A stretch of 64,000 bases of DNA from Bacteroidaceae bacterium (GCA_017546785.1 JAFYRW010000042.1:124001-188000), one strand, 5' to 3'. Counted from the stretch's first letter, positions 27,934 to 37,354 are shown. Notes: a model not told the origin generated them from the letters alone. Numbers and translations: made by a program.

Positions 27934-28959
27934 ATGAGAAAATTCTCTTTTGTGTTGTTTGCTCTGCTGCTGAGTGTGAATATGCTCTTTGCGCAGAAGA
28001 ATCAGGAGATTTACAGCATAGGATTCTATAATCTCGAGAATCTCTTCGACACTATTCACGATAAAGGAAAAAACGACTATGAATATCTGCCAGACGGCGT
28101 TAATCGTTGGAATACAAAGAAGTATCGCAGTAAGCTGAAGAATATGGCAACGGTGCTCAACGAAATGTCGGCCGATGAAACATCTATGGGGCTTGCAGCC
28201 GTCGGAGTCTCTGAGGTTGAGAATATAAGAGTGCTCAAAGACCTTGTTAATCACAAAATTCTGGCGCATCGTAAATGGGGCATTGTGCACGTCGAGGGTC
28301 CCGACAAGCGCGGAGCCGACTGTGCGCTGCTCTATAATCCCCAGCTTTTTACCCCTCTCGATAGTCGCCTCGTGCCCTATACTACCGCCGACAATGACGC
28401 AAGCTATAAGACTCGCGGTTTTTTGACTGTCGCCGGAGAACTTGCCGGCGAAAAGGTATATATAATTGTGAATCATTGGCCGTCGCGCTACACAAAATCA
28501 TTCGCCCGCGAACGTGCCGGAGTGCTTGTGAAGGCTATAAAGGACTCTATTGTGGCGGTTGCTCCCGACGCCAAGATTGTGATTATGGGCGACCTTAACG
28601 ACGACCCCGACGATGAGAGTGTGAAAAATTCTTTGGGCGCAAAGCAGAATATTGTCGAGGTTAAGAGCGCGGGCGACCTTTACAACCCCTGGTGGAATAT
28701 TCTGCGTCGCGACAGGCTGGGAACACTCAAATATAAGGGAAAATGGAATCTCTTCGACCAGATAATCGTTGGCGGTAATCTTGTGGGCAAGAGAGGTGTT
28801 ACACTGAAATTCCATAAGGCGCAGATTTTTGTCCGCGACTATATGCTGCATAAGAGTGGTAAGCATAAAGGCTCGCCCAAGCGCACGCTGTCGGGGCGAG
28901 AGTGGCTCGATGGCTACAGCGACCATCTGCCGGTGATAATATACCTTAAAAAAGATTAG
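27934..28959 (+). CDS. Secreted endonuclease/exonuclease/phosphatase-family protein
   Basis: A 341-residue member of the EEP (DNase I-like) superfamily with a signal peptide (1-20, ending MLFAQ). Motifs in order: FYNLENLFD, GVSEVEN with the metal-binding Glu, NHWPSR, MGDLNDDPDD, WNLFDQIIV and the final YSDHLPV with Asp-His. This form is common in Bacteroidota and is usually annotated only as endonuclease; the true substrate (nucleic acid, phospholipid or sugar phosphate) is unknown. It is monocistronic. The 257 bp upstream hold no convincing promoter. It converges on sodB, with a shared hairpin at 28956. Confidence 0.88.
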   Translation: MRKFSFVLFALLLSVNMLFAQKNQEIYSIGFYNLENLFDTIHDKGKNDYEYLPDGVNRWNTKKYRSKLKNMATVLNEMSADETSMGLAAVGVSEVENIRVLKDLVNHKILAHRKWGIVHVEGPDKRGADCALLYNPQLFTPLDSRLVPYTTADNDASYKTRGFLTVAGELAGEKVYIIVNHWPSRYTKSFARERAGVLVKAIKDSIVAVAPDAKIVIMGDLNDDPDDESVKNSLGAKQNIVEVKSAGDLYNPWWNILRRDRLGTLKYKGKWNLFDQIIVGGNLVGKRGVTLKFHKAQIFVRDYMLHKSGKHKGSPKRTLSGREWLDGYSDHLPVIIYLKKD

Positions 28960-28980
28960 CGGCAGAGTCTCTGCCGCTAA
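28956..28980 (-). terminator. Terminator after sodB
   Basis: TTAGCGGCAGA pairs with TCTGCCGCTAA around GTC. Read on the minus strand it is followed by TCTTTTTT, so it serves sodB; the plus-strand gene ends inside it. Confidence 0.8.
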
Positions 28981-28992
28981 CCAAAGGCTGCA

Positions 28993-29610
28993 TTATATGT
29001 TCATTCGGCTCTCAACCATTTCCCAATCGACAATATCCCACAGGCGCTTAACATATTCGGCGCGTCTATTCTGATAATCGAGATAATAGGCGTGCTCCCA
29101 AACATCAATGCCATAGAGAGGTGTAAGCCCCTGACGTATAGGATTGTCGCCGTTAGGGCAGCTTACTATGCTCAATTTGTCGCTGTCGTCCTGCACCAAC
29201 CACACCCAGCCCGACCCGAATAGTGCCGCCGAGGCATCCTCTATCTTCTTTTTCATTGTGTCGAAGCTGCCAAAATCAAAGCGTATGGCGCTCATCAGTG
29301 CCCCCGATGGCTGGTTCTTTGGCAAAGGGGTAGCGGTGAACTGCTCAAAATAGAGTGTGTGGTTGAGTACCTGCCCTGCATTGTTGAACAATGGCCCTTT
29401 GGGTGCGGCAATTACTATCTCGCGCAGTGTCATTCCTTCGTATTCTGTGTCGCCGACCAGATTGTTCAGATTATCCACATACGTCTGCAGATGCTTGCCG
29501 TAGTGATATTCTATTGTTGCTTGACTAAGAACGGGCGACAATGCGCTGTTGGGGTAGGGCAGTATGGGCATATGATAGCCTGTTGTCTTACTCTTGAAAA
29601 TTGTACTCAT
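28993..29610 (-). CDS. sodB: Superoxide dismutase (Fe/Mn)
   Basis: A 205-residue Fe/Mn superoxide dismutase converting superoxide to oxygen and peroxide in the cytoplasm. Metal ligands are visible in EYHYGKHLQTYV (first His), VLNHTLYFEQF (second His) and DVWEHAYYLDYQN (Asp and last His). AALFGSGWVWLV is the usual active-site stretch. The N-terminus is about 13 residues longer than usual before MPILPYP; translation could instead start at the internal ATG (29571). The neighbour is uvrD, divergent. Confidence 0.95.
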   Translation of the reverse strand: MSTIFKSKTTGYHMPILPYPNSALSPVLSQATIEYHYGKHLQTYVDNLNNLVGDTEYEGMTLREIVIAAPKGPLFNNAGQVLNHTLYFEQFTATPLPKNQPSGALMSAIRFDFGSFDTMKKKIEDASAALFGSGWVWLVQDDSDKLSIVSCPNGDNPIRQGLTPLYGIDVWEHAYYLDYQNRRAEYVKRLWDIVDWEMVESRMNI

Positions 29611-29686
29611 AGATATTCTATTATAAAGTGTATGATTTTATAACAAGGTTTATGCCCTTATGTTCGGCTGTATTGTGAATTTTCTT

Positions 29687-29694
29687 TATCTTCG
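29687..29694 (+). promoter_or_regulatory. Possible -7 box of uvrD/nspC
   Basis: TATCTTCG, one base off consensus, 19 bp before the chosen uvrD start. The same variant stands upstream of the hydrolase gene at 3690-3697 (minus). Confidence 0.4.
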
Positions 29695-29713
29695 CGAGGA
29701 AATAAGAAAAGGA

Positions 29714-32068
29714 ATGTTTGTAAATTACGAAGAAGAGTTGAACGGGGTACAGCTTGATGCGGTACGTTATCTCGACGGCCCTGCGCTGGTTATTGCCGGT
29801 GCCGGATCGGGAAAGACAAGGGTGCTGACATATAAAATATCGTACCTTCTTGAGCAGGGCTATGAGCCGTGGTCCATTTTGGCATTGACATTTACCAACA
29901 AGGCCGCAAAAGAGATGAAAGAGCGCATCGCACGTCAGGTGGGCGAGCGCACAGCATCCTATTTGTGGATGGGAACGTTCCACTCTATATTCTCGAAGAT
30001 TCTGCGTCGCGAGGCTCATCTGCTGGGCTACGACCCTAATTTCACTATATACGACCAAACAGACTCGCGCAGCCTTGTCAAGAGCATAATAAAAGAGATG
30101 CAGCTCGACGACAAGACCTATAAGCCGGCCTCAGTTGCCGAACGAATATCTGCCGCTAAAAGCCGCCTTATAACTCCCGAGGATTATTCTCGCGACCAGG
30201 GACTGCTGATGGATGACCAACGCGCCCGCATACCATCGACTGCCGAAATTTACAGCCGCTACGCTGCCCGCTGTCTGCAGGCCAATGCAATGGATTTTGA
30301 CGACCTTTTGGTGAATACCTATAAGCTCTTCAGCCACTATCCGGCGGTGTGCGAGAAGTATGCCGCGCAGTTCCGCTATGTGCTTGTCGATGAGTATCAG
30401 GATACTAACTACGTTCAAGGCTGCATTGTGTGGCTGCTTACACAGACGCGCAAGGCAATATGTGTGGTGGGCGACGATGCTCAGAGTATCTATTCGTTCC
30501 GTGGAGCCAATATCGGCAATATCCTCGGCTTTACCAAGCAGTACGAGAATGCCGTAATCTTTAAATTGGAGCAGAATTACCGTTCGACAAAGATGATTGT
30601 GAATGCTGCCAACAGCCTCATAGAAAAGAACAGCGAGCAGATTCATAAGACCGTATATTCCGAGCGCGGCGAGGGCGATCCTGTGGCGCTCTATCAGGCA
30701 TACTCCGACTACGAAGAGGTTGAGATTGTCGCCAATAAAATATCGGAATTGCGCCGTAAAGAGGGTTACGATTATAGCGATTATGCTATTCTCTACCGTA
30801 CAAACGCGCAGTCGCGTCTCTTTGAGGAGACCTTCCGCAAGCGCTCTGTTCCCTACCGCATATTCGGCGGCCTCTCTTTCTATCAGCGAAAAGAGATAAA
30901 GGACGTTATTGCCTATTTTCGTCTCACCAGCAACTGTCACGACGAGGAGGCACTGAAGCGCATCATAAACTATCCTGCCCGAGGCATTGGCGATACAACA
31001 ATAGAAAAGGTAAAGAGAGCTGCCATAGAGCACAATGTGAGTATGTGGCGTGTTATTCTCTCTCCGGCAGAATATGGGCTCGAGGTAAATAAGGGCACTC
31101 TTACAAAATTGCAGTCGTTCGCATCGATGATTGAGGCTTTTGCAGAATCGGCAGCAACTAACGATGCGCTTACCACTGCAAGGGAAATTATACAGTCGTC
31201 GGGCATAAGAACAGAAATATATCACGATAGCAGCGTCGAGGGAAAGAGCCGACAAGAGAACCTCGAGGAGCTTATAAACGGTATCTCCGAGTTTGTGCAG
31301 ATGCGCAACGAGGAGGGCGACGAGCATAATAGGCTCGCCGACTATATAAGCAGCGTGCAGCTGCTCACTGACCAGGATACAGAGGGCGATGGCAACGAGG
31401 ATTATGTGACTCTTATGACCATACACTCGGCCAAAGGATTGGAATTCAAGACTGTGTTTGTGGTGGGCCTCGAGGAGGAACTTTTCCCCAATGCAATGGC
31501 GCAGAATTCATTGCGCGAGCTTGAGGAGGAGCGCCGTCTCTTCTATGTGGCAATAACCCGTGCTATGGACCACTGTATACTCACATACGCAAAGAGCCGC
31601 TACCGCTACGGAGCGTTCGGCTTTAGTGAGCCCAGTCGCTTCTTAAAGGAGATTGACCGTAAGTATCTGTCGTTCAACGGTGCATCGCCCGCTGTCAGCA
31701 GACCGCAGCCGCCGCAGGGTATGCGTGCCGGTCTTTTTGCCGCCACCAACGAACGACGCTCATTCGGCCAGCAGCCCTCTGTGCAGGAGCGCTTCCAACA
31801 AAGAGAGCCCGCGCCTGTCGAGCGTCCTGTGAACCGGACATACTCTACACATAATCTGCAGAAGGTGTCCGACGCTATACGCCACTCGTCACCCTCTGCT
31901 CCTGCCCCAATGTTGTCGGTGGGGGCTATTGTACAGCACGACCGCTTCGGAGTAGGAGAGGTACTCACGCTCGAGGGAGCAGGAGACAATGCAAAAGCTA
32001 CAATAAAATTCCGCAACGCGGGAGTAAAGACACTTTTGCTTAAATTTGCGAAACTAACACTAATATAA
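29714..32068 (+). CDS. UvrD/PcrA-like DNA helicase
   Basis: A 784-residue superfamily 1A 3'-5' DNA helicase of the UvrD/PcrA/Rep group, used in repair and replication restart. Motifs: QLDAVRYLDGP (Q motif), AGAGSGKTRVL (Walker A near 29-39), LTFTNKAAKEMKER, VDEYQDTN (Walker B), VGDDAQSIYSFRGA, YRSTKMI, and VTLMTIHSAKGLEFKTVFVVGLEE in the second RecA half. The last 130 residues carry a Pro-rich linker and a PcrA-like C-terminal tail (VGAIVQHDRFGVGEVLTLEG) that can bind RNA polymerase in homologues. ATG 29714 is preferred over the upstream frame start at 29660 because the protein then opens as family members do and an AAAAGG tract precedes it. nspC begins 2 bp after the stop. Confidence 0.94.
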   Translation: MFVNYEEELNGVQLDAVRYLDGPALVIAGAGSGKTRVLTYKISYLLEQGYEPWSILALTFTNKAAKEMKERIARQVGERTASYLWMGTFHSIFSKILRREAHLLGYDPNFTIYDQTDSRSLVKSIIKEMQLDDKTYKPASVAERISAAKSRLITPEDYSRDQGLLMDDQRARIPSTAEIYSRYAARCLQANAMDFDDLLVNTYKLFSHYPAVCEKYAAQFRYVLVDEYQDTNYVQGCIVWLLTQTRKAICVVGDDAQSIYSFRGANIGNILGFTKQYENAVIFKLEQNYRSTKMIVNAANSLIEKNSEQIHKTVYSERGEGDPVALYQAYSDYEEVEIVANKISELRRKEGYDYSDYAILYRTNAQSRLFEETFRKRSVPYRIFGGLSFYQRKEIKDVIAYFRLTSNCHDEEALKRIINYPARGIGDTTIEKVKRAAIEHNVSMWRVILSPAEYGLEVNKGTLTKLQSFASMIEAFAESAATNDALTTAREIIQSSGIRTEIYHDSSVEGKSRQENLEELINGISEFVQMRNEEGDEHNRLADYISSVQLLTDQDTEGDGNEDYVTLMTIHSAKGLEFKTVFVVGLEEELFPNAMAQNSLRELEEERRLFYVAITRAMDHCILTYAKSRYRYGAFGFSEPSRFLKEIDRKYLSFNGASPAVSRPQPPQGMRAGLFAATNERRSFGQQPSVQERFQQREPAPVERPVNRTYSTHNLQKVSDAIRHSSPSAPAPMLSVGAIVQHDRFGVGEVLTLEGAGDNAKATIKFRNAGVKTLLLKFAKLTLI

Positions 32069-32070
32069 TT

Positions 32071-33240
32071 ATGACTAAAGAAGAGATTATGCAGGCGCCG
32101 TCGCCCTGCTACATAATGGAAGAGAAACTGTTGCGTCGCAACCTTAATCTCATAAGCAGTGTTGCACGCGAAGCGGGAGTCGAGATAATACTCGCCTTCA
32201 AGGCTTTTGCATTGTGGAAAAGCTTCCCCATTTTTCGCGAATATATAAACTCGGTGACAGCAAGCTCAATACACGAGGCAAGGCTCGCATACGAGGAATT
32301 CGGCAGCAGGGCACACGCCTTCTCGCCTGCTTACACCGACGAGGAATTCGACGAAATGATGCGTTGCAGCAGTCATATATCATTCAATTCTCTTACACAA
32401 TATGAGCGTTTCTACAAGCGCACACAAGAGGCCGACCACACAATATCGTGCGGCATACGTATAAATCCCGAATATTCCGAGATTGAGACAGAGCTTTATA
32501 ACCCCTGCGCTCCCGGCAGCCGATTCGGTGTAACAGCCGACCTTTTGCCCGAAGAACTTCCTGAAGGCATCGAGGGATTCCATTGTCACTGCCATTGTGA
32601 GTCCGACTCATACGCTCTCGAGCATACTCTCGAGCACATTGAGCAGAAATTCGGAAAATGGTTGCCCCGCATCAAATGGCTGAATCTTGGTGGCGGACAT
32701 CTTATGACACGCAAGGACTACGACACACAACATCTTATAGCCTTGCTCAAAGGGCTGCGCAGTCGTTACCCTAATCTGCAGATTATTCTTGAGCCGGGCT
32801 CTGCTTTTGCTTGGCAGACAGGCTCTCTTGTGTCGTCGGTAGTGGATATTGTTGAGAGTCGAGGCATTCGTACTGCGATACTCAATGTCAGCTTCACCTG
32901 CCATATGCCCGACTGTCTCGAAATGCCTTACCAACCAAAGGTTACCGGCGCCGAGAGTCTCGATGCTGAGGCTGTCAAAGGTGCGCCGTTCGAGGAGAAT
33001 ATCTACCGTCTCGGAGGCAACAGCTGTCTGAGTGGCGACTATATGGGTAGCTGGAAATTCCCTCAGCCTCTAAAGGTGGGCGACAAGGTAGTCTTTGAGG
33101 ATATGATACACTACACTACAGTAAAGACCAATATGTTCAATGGAATATCCCACCCGTCGATAGCAATGCTGCGCGAGGATGGTCAATTGGAAATGTTCAA
33201 AATATTTGCCTACGAGGATTATCGCGACAGAATGTGCTGA
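32071..33240 (+). CDS. nspC: Carboxynorspermidine decarboxylase
   Basis: A 389-residue PLP enzyme of the alanine-racemase fold. It decarboxylates carboxyspermidine or carboxynorspermidine in the alternative polyamine route used by Bacteroidota. Residues: PLP Lys44 in LAFKAFALW, the phosphate-binding GGGH in LNLGGGHLM, and EPGSAFAW. The C-terminal GGNSCLSGDYMGSW supplies the reactive Cys across the dimer. The partner carboxynorspermidine dehydrogenase is not in the window. Translation is probably coupled to uvrD (2-bp gap), although the functions are unrelated. A strong hairpin follows. Confidence 0.92.
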   Translation: MTKEEIMQAPSPCYIMEEKLLRRNLNLISSVAREAGVEIILAFKAFALWKSFPIFREYINSVTASSIHEARLAYEEFGSRAHAFSPAYTDEEFDEMMRCSSHISFNSLTQYERFYKRTQEADHTISCGIRINPEYSEIETELYNPCAPGSRFGVTADLLPEELPEGIEGFHCHCHCESDSYALEHTLEHIEQKFGKWLPRIKWLNLGGGHLMTRKDYDTQHLIALLKGLRSRYPNLQIILEPGSAFAWQTGSLVSSVVDIVESRGIRTAILNVSFTCHMPDCLEMPYQPKVTGAESLDAEAVKGAPFEENIYRLGGNSCLSGDYMGSWKFPQPLKVGDKVVFEDMIHYTTVKTNMFNGISHPSIAMLREDGQLEMFKIFAYEDYRDRMC

Positions 33241-33244
33241 TAAT

Positions 33245-33277
33245 AAAAAAAGAGCCTGCATTGCAGGCTCTTTTTTT
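33245..33277. terminator. Bidirectional terminator after nspC
   Basis: Fifteen-bp stem with GAGCCTGC/GCAGGCTC core, loop ATT, A and T runs on both sides. It ends exactly at the stop of the convergent methyltransferase gene. The core GCCTGCA is also used by the terminator at 81-113. Confidence 0.9.
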
Positions 33278-33954
33278 TACCACACAAAGGGGAGTATGCG
33301 CCAACGTATGCGCGAGCAATATTCCTTGTAGCCGTCGAGCTCTTGCAGCAACTGACGCTCTTCGTCGAGCGTGCGTACAACAATTGCCGGAATATATAAT
33401 AGAAAAGCTGCAAACGACCACCACGAACCAAGAATCAAAGGAATAGATAGGAACAGCAGTATAGTGGCAAAATACATTGGGTGGCGCACAATGCCATACA
33501 GCCCTGTGGATACAACCTTTTGCCCCTTGCTCACCCCAATAGTGCGCGACAGCCATTCATTCTCGCGCATTACCTCGCCATATAAAGTATAGGATAAAAG
33601 GAACAGCAAAGATGCTGCAATGCGCACTGACGGTTGAACAGCGCTCCAGCCGAAGCGAAAATCGAGCCCGGCAACCACGAATCCAACGAGGAATATCACT
33701 CCCGATAGAGCAACCACTCCTTTCTGTGTTCCGCGGCTCTCCTTTGACTTTAGTCGGCGCTCCAGCAACTGCGGAGAGAGAATAAAAACAGCAACGCCCA
33801 TAATTAGCATCGGCACAAACAGCAGGGCAATGAACAGCCACGCTCCTGCATACTCTATGCTGCCCGCCGGAAGAAAGAGCAGTAACGACACAAAAAACAG
33901 TCCCAAAGAATATTTTACAAGCGCATTAAGCGCCAATTTTCCGTTAAAAGCCAT
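33277..33954 (-). CDS. Membrane methyltransferase (ICMT/PEMT-like)
   Basis: A 225-residue integral membrane protein with about five helices. The C-terminal half carries the phospholipid/isoprenylcysteine methyltransferase pattern: GLYGIVRHPMYFATI, then GSWWSF, and RTLDEERQLLQELDGYKEYCSRIRWR cut by helices. This part binds S-adenosylmethionine in characterised relatives. The substrate is unknown; a lipid or small hydrophobic acceptor is likely. It is the second gene of a minus-strand pair, 8 bp after a GNAT acetyltransferase. Confidence 0.8.
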   Translation of the reverse strand: MAFNGKLALNALVKYSLGLFFVSLLLFLPAGSIEYAGAWLFIALLFVPMLIMGVAVFILSPQLLERRLKSKESRGTQKGVVALSGVIFLVGFVVAGLDFRFGWSAVQPSVRIAASLLFLLSYTLYGEVMRENEWLSRTIGVSKGQKVVSTGLYGIVRHPMYFATILLFLSIPLILGSWWSFAAFLLYIPAIVVRTLDEERQLLQELDGYKEYCSRIRWRILPFVW

Positions 33955-33962
33955 ATAAACAA

Positions 33963-34532
33963 TTATTTACAAACAGACGTCACCTTTTTTGCCTGCATAT
34001 GCCACATACGATGGCCCAAAAAGGTTGTTTCGTTTACTCGTTTGAATCCCAACGACGAGTATAACTTCTCGGCTCGTGGGTTGTCAAAGTCCACCAGCAG
34101 GCCGACACGCTCATAGCCCCTTTCAAAAGCCTTGTCGCGCATAGCCGCAAGCAGTCTGCGGCCCACTCCCTTGCCGCGAAAAGAGGGCATCACTGCCAAC
34201 GAGTCAATGTAGAATTCTCCTGCTGCTGTCTCCTCCTCAATCTCTAATGATTCGCCTAACTGCTCCTTAATCAATGCGATGAGCGGCGCTCTAAGCTCTT
34301 GCAGACGCGCACCGTCGTAACCCACAATGGCACCGGCAGGCTCGCCGTCTATTGTGGCGACAAGCGCGTTGCGGTAGCTGTATTGCGAAAGCTCGCGGCC
34401 GGCAAGCTCGCGGAATATAGGGAACAGCGTGTGAGCCTTTGGTTCGCCACCAAGAGCCATAGACACCACCGTGGCAACTAATTCTGCGTCGCTCTTTTGC
34501 GCCTCACGTATTATAATTGTACAATTCTCCAT
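33963..34532 (-). CDS. GNAT-family N-acetyltransferase
   Basis: A 189-residue acetyltransferase. The acetyl-CoA pyrophosphate loop is RGKGVGRR (119-126) after the strand FYIDSLAVMPS, followed by FERGYERVGLLVD and KLYSSLGFKRV, which close the GNAT fold. The acceptor is unknown. The start codon sits where transcription would be expected to begin from the -7 box at 34537-34544, so the mRNA may be leaderless. It is co-transcribed with the membrane methyltransferase. Confidence 0.85.
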   Translation of the reverse strand: MENCTIIIREAQKSDAELVATVVSMALGGEPKAHTLFPIFRELAGRELSQYSYRNALVATIDGEPAGAIVGYDGARLQELRAPLIALIKEQLGESLEIEEETAAGEFYIDSLAVMPSFRGKGVGRRLLAAMRDKAFERGYERVGLLVDFDNPRAEKLYSSLGFKRVNETTFLGHRMWHMQAKKVTSVCK

Positions 34533-34536
34533 AGTG

Positions 34537-34544
34537 CAAATTTA
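34537..34544 (-). promoter_or_regulatory. -7 box of the GNAT/methyltransferase pair
   Basis: TAAATTTG on the minus strand, ending 5 bp before the ATG; TTTG at 34569-34572 is a possible -33 with a long 24-bp gap. It implies little or no 5' leader. Confidence 0.5.
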
Positions 34545-34642
34545 GTAAAAAAGAGTATCGCCGGTAAACAAATGAATTGTTTTTTATAGACAGAATATGC
34601 AGCCTTATATAATAGAGGATTCTTTTCTGCGGCCACAATAAA

Positions 34643-34682
34643 AAAGTAGCCTTGCTATTCAAACGAATAGCAAGGCTACTTT
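34643..34682. terminator. Long inverted repeat, terminator-like
   Basis: Perfect 18-bp arms AAAGTAGCCTTGCTATTC and complement with a 4-base loop. A run before and T run after. It lies between two minus-strand genes, so it may insulate them. It sits 110 bp upstream of the GNAT start and 110 bp beyond the lipoprotein stop. Confidence 0.75.
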
Positions 34683-34745
34683 TCTAACATTTTAAAATTG
34701 TAAATCTATCAAATTGATGATAGAAACACCTTATTTAGTTATTAT

Positions 34746-34782
34746 CAATGAGGCTGACTAAGGCTGTTAGTCAGCCTCATTG
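34746..34782 (-). terminator. Terminator after the beta-helix lipoprotein
   Basis: Sixteen-bp arms CAATGAGGCTGACTAA (34746-34761) and complement (34767-34782), loop GGCTG, starting 10 bp after the lipoprotein stop. The minus-strand tail is only moderately T-rich. Confidence 0.7.
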
Positions 34783-34792
34783 TTTAGGATAA

Positions 34793-37354
34793 TTATTTTT
34801 CGATATACTCGTTTGAACCACCAGCGTAGTATAGACGAACCTTTGCAAACTTGTTATTAGCAATTAAACTGCTAATGTGTGCCCAATCAGCCTCAGTAAC
34901 AGCATCCTTAGCACGGTTAGTCTCAAGTGTAGGACCTGTATTATCACAACCGCTCATTGTCAAATTTGTCAATGGGTAAGCTGCTGCAAAAATAATGTTT
35001 GGAGCCTTACCGTTGAGCTTACAATTTGTAAAATCAACTGTAGTAGTACCACTCATTGTATTGATATATACGTTTTTCTTGTACTTACCTACTGTACTTA
35101 AAAAAGAAGCGAACTTGAAATCACAGCCCTCAAACTTGCGTATACCGCTTGAAGAACCCTCTATAGAAAGAGATCTTGTCTGTGAGCCATTAACCGTTGT
35201 TGCTGCAAATGTACAGTTCTTTGCATATACGTCGCAACCACCCTGTACCTGAAGGTGACCCTCTGTTGAAAGGTCGTCGCTAATAGTACCGCTGAATGTC
35301 AAGCCCTCGAGAGTCGCCTTACAACCAGTGCGAGCATACATCTTACCATTGATAGTACCGTTCTTAATAGTTACATTTTTATGAATGTTGATCATAGGCA
35401 ATGTCATAGACTTACCATCGAGGTCGAGAATTACATCCTTCTGCAACTGGTAGTTAGCATTGTATGTGATATTCTCGGTCAATACAATTTTACCTTCACC
35501 TGCTGCGAGTGCTGCAGTAAACTCGTCCCAAGAAGCAACGGGAGCGTAGTAGTCGCGAGGATAAACACAGAGGTCATCAGCGCCTGTCAATGTATAAGTA
35601 CCTGTAGGCTTAACATATGCCTCATCGTCGCTACCCTTAGTGATGATAACCTGATAAGCGTCAAGCGCAGCACGTGTTCCTGATACAGTGAATGAGTTGT
35701 TACCCTCCAATGCAATAGTGTTGTTCTGTGCAGTCATCTTGCGAACGATAAGAGGCTGAATTGCTGTTACGTTGTTGTTCTTTACAACGATGCCGTAGTT
35801 GTCGATGTTACCGTCGAAACGGATACCATAAGCAGCTGCGTTGATAGTAGTGCCCTCAACTGTAGCAGACTTAACCTGTTTGAATGCAACACCATTCTTA
35901 CCATTTACTGTACAGTTTACAACCTTCACATCACCTGTATCACAGCTTTGAGCCTGAATAAGTGAGTGCATATTTGTTGCAGTACAGTTCTTTACAGTTA
36001 CACCGCGAGTCGCCTTAACCTGAACACCTACAGCAGTATTTACAGCCGCATCTTTTGCAGTGAAGGTACAATTCTCAACTGTGATGTTTGAAGAGTAGCG
36101 CTCAGAACCATTCTCAAGGGCCTCAATGAAGTTAACTGAAGCTGTTGATGTCTCGAAATTAAGGTTCTTGATAGTCAAAGCAGCATCAGCATAGTACTCA
36201 GAGTTGCTGTGAACCTTGATTGCACCATTGAATTTTACACCACAACCATCGATAGTAATCTTAACACCGGGTTTCTGAACAACGGTTACATTGCCAACAA
36301 TGTCGTGTGCAACGTAGATAGTAGACTCGCCAACGGGAGCAGCGTCGATAGCCTTCTGAAGGTCAAATTCGTTTGCAACATAGTGCATATTGATATCGCT
36401 GTTCTCGTCGAAACGCTCGTCAATTACAACGTTGAATGTAGCGGGGTTAGTGATAAGCTTACCGAGGATGTTTGTACGGTAGTTACGCTGTGTGCGAACG
36501 TTGGGGAAGTTTGTAGAAGGAACGTTTGTCTTGCCATCTACTGCAGTCCATACGAACTCAACGTCGGTCAAAGTCTTCTCTGAATTGAGGTCACCAACGA
36601 GCAAATAGTTCAATGCAAGATAAGTAAATTTCTCATCCTCCTGAATACCCTCAGTACCGTTCAACTCAACCTCGAGAGCCTCTGTAGGAATTGCGTTCAT
36701 TTCGAATACTACCTCTGTAGGATTACCTACAACCTCGTTGCTGTAAGCGTTAAATGCACTGTAAACGTTGCTAACCTTAATCTTGCTCTGCTCGATTACG
36801 ATACCTGCATTTGCAGCATCTGCAAGCTCAGTAGCGTCGATACCGAGGTTAAGCTGTGCAAGGGGACGCTTCAATAGAATATCCTCTGTGTTGATTGTGT
36901 TCATAGAAGCCTCGGCTGTAATCTCGTATGTGCCGGTGAAAGCGTCGCGCTCCTCGAGGTTACATTTCTGATTACCTTTAACTACAACGTTCTTAAGGTC
37001 TGTTACGTCATAGTAATCACCATTGTCATTGTAAGCAAAGAATACAGCTTTATAAGCCTGACCTTTTGCCAAACGAACACTGTAAGTAGCTTTCTTGTTG
37101 CTTACGGGAACAGTAGCATAGAGGTCCATCTCTTTGCCATCAGCGTCGTAAATTGTACAAGCTACCTTGTTTACGGTCTCTCCGTTACCAATAGTGGCAC
37201 GTGTGCTGATACCGTCAGCGGTAGAAACGGTGAATGTAGCGTCTACATAATCACCTGCTGTCTCACCACCTACGAAGTCATCCTGTGAACAAGATGCTAC
37301 AGCGAGCATACCTGCAAATGCAAGCATACCAAAGAATAAATTCTTAATCTTCAT
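34793..37354 (-). CDS. Surface lipoprotein with fimbrillin-like N-domain and beta-helix
   Basis: An 853-residue exported lipoprotein. The signal ends LAVASC, with lipidated Cys22, followed by SQDD, a usual surface-export-like start in Bacteroidota. Residues about 35-310 resemble the fimbrillin-like DUF6562/Mfa2-type beta-sandwich domain, including the stretch LLKRPLAQLNLGID. From about 325 the chain is a right-handed parallel beta-helix with many short turns (VKNCTATNMHS, VEGTTINAAAYGIRF, LEGLTFSGTIS), broken near 575-625 and resumed to about 820. This architecture suggests adhesion or glycan contact, not a proven enzyme. No good -7 box lies between its start and the inverted repeat at 37474. 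Confidence 0.8.
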   Translation of the reverse strand: MKIKNLFFGMLAFAGMLAVASCSQDDFVGGETAGDYVDATFTVSTADGISTRATIGNGETVNKVACTIYDADGKEMDLYATVPVSNKKATYSVRLAKGQAYKAVFFAYNDNGDYYDVTDLKNVVVKGNQKCNLEERDAFTGTYEITAEASMNTINTEDILLKRPLAQLNLGIDATELADAANAGIVIEQSKIKVSNVYSAFNAYSNEVVGNPTEVVFEMNAIPTEALEVELNGTEGIQEDEKFTYLALNYLLVGDLNSEKTLTDVEFVWTAVDGKTNVPSTNFPNVRTQRNYRTNILGKLITNPATFNVVIDERFDENSDINMHYVANEFDLQKAIDAAPVGESTIYVAHDIVGNVTVVQKPGVKITIDGCGVKFNGAIKVHSNSEYYADAALTIKNLNFETSTASVNFIEALENGSERYSSNITVENCTFTAKDAAVNTAVGVQVKATRGVTVKNCTATNMHSLIQAQSCDTGDVKVVNCTVNGKNGVAFKQVKSATVEGTTINAAAYGIRFDGNIDNYGIVVKNNNVTAIQPLIVRKMTAQNNTIALEGNNSFTVSGTRAALDAYQVIITKGSDDEAYVKPTGTYTLTGADDLCVYPRDYYAPVASWDEFTAALAAGEGKIVLTENITYNANYQLQKDVILDLDGKSMTLPMINIHKNVTIKNGTINGKMYARTGCKATLEGLTFSGTISDDLSTEGHLQVQGGCDVYAKNCTFAATTVNGSQTRSLSIEGSSSGIRKFEGCDFKFASFLSTVGKYKKNVYINTMSGTTTVDFTNCKLNGKAPNIIFAAAYPLTNLTMSGCDNTGPTLETNRAKDAVTEADWAHISSLIANNKFAKVRLYYAGGSNEYIEK

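Noticed and set aside
30131-31426. Frame of 431 codons opposite uvrD
   Set aside because: It is the mirror of a strongly conserved helicase gene and has no motif of its own.
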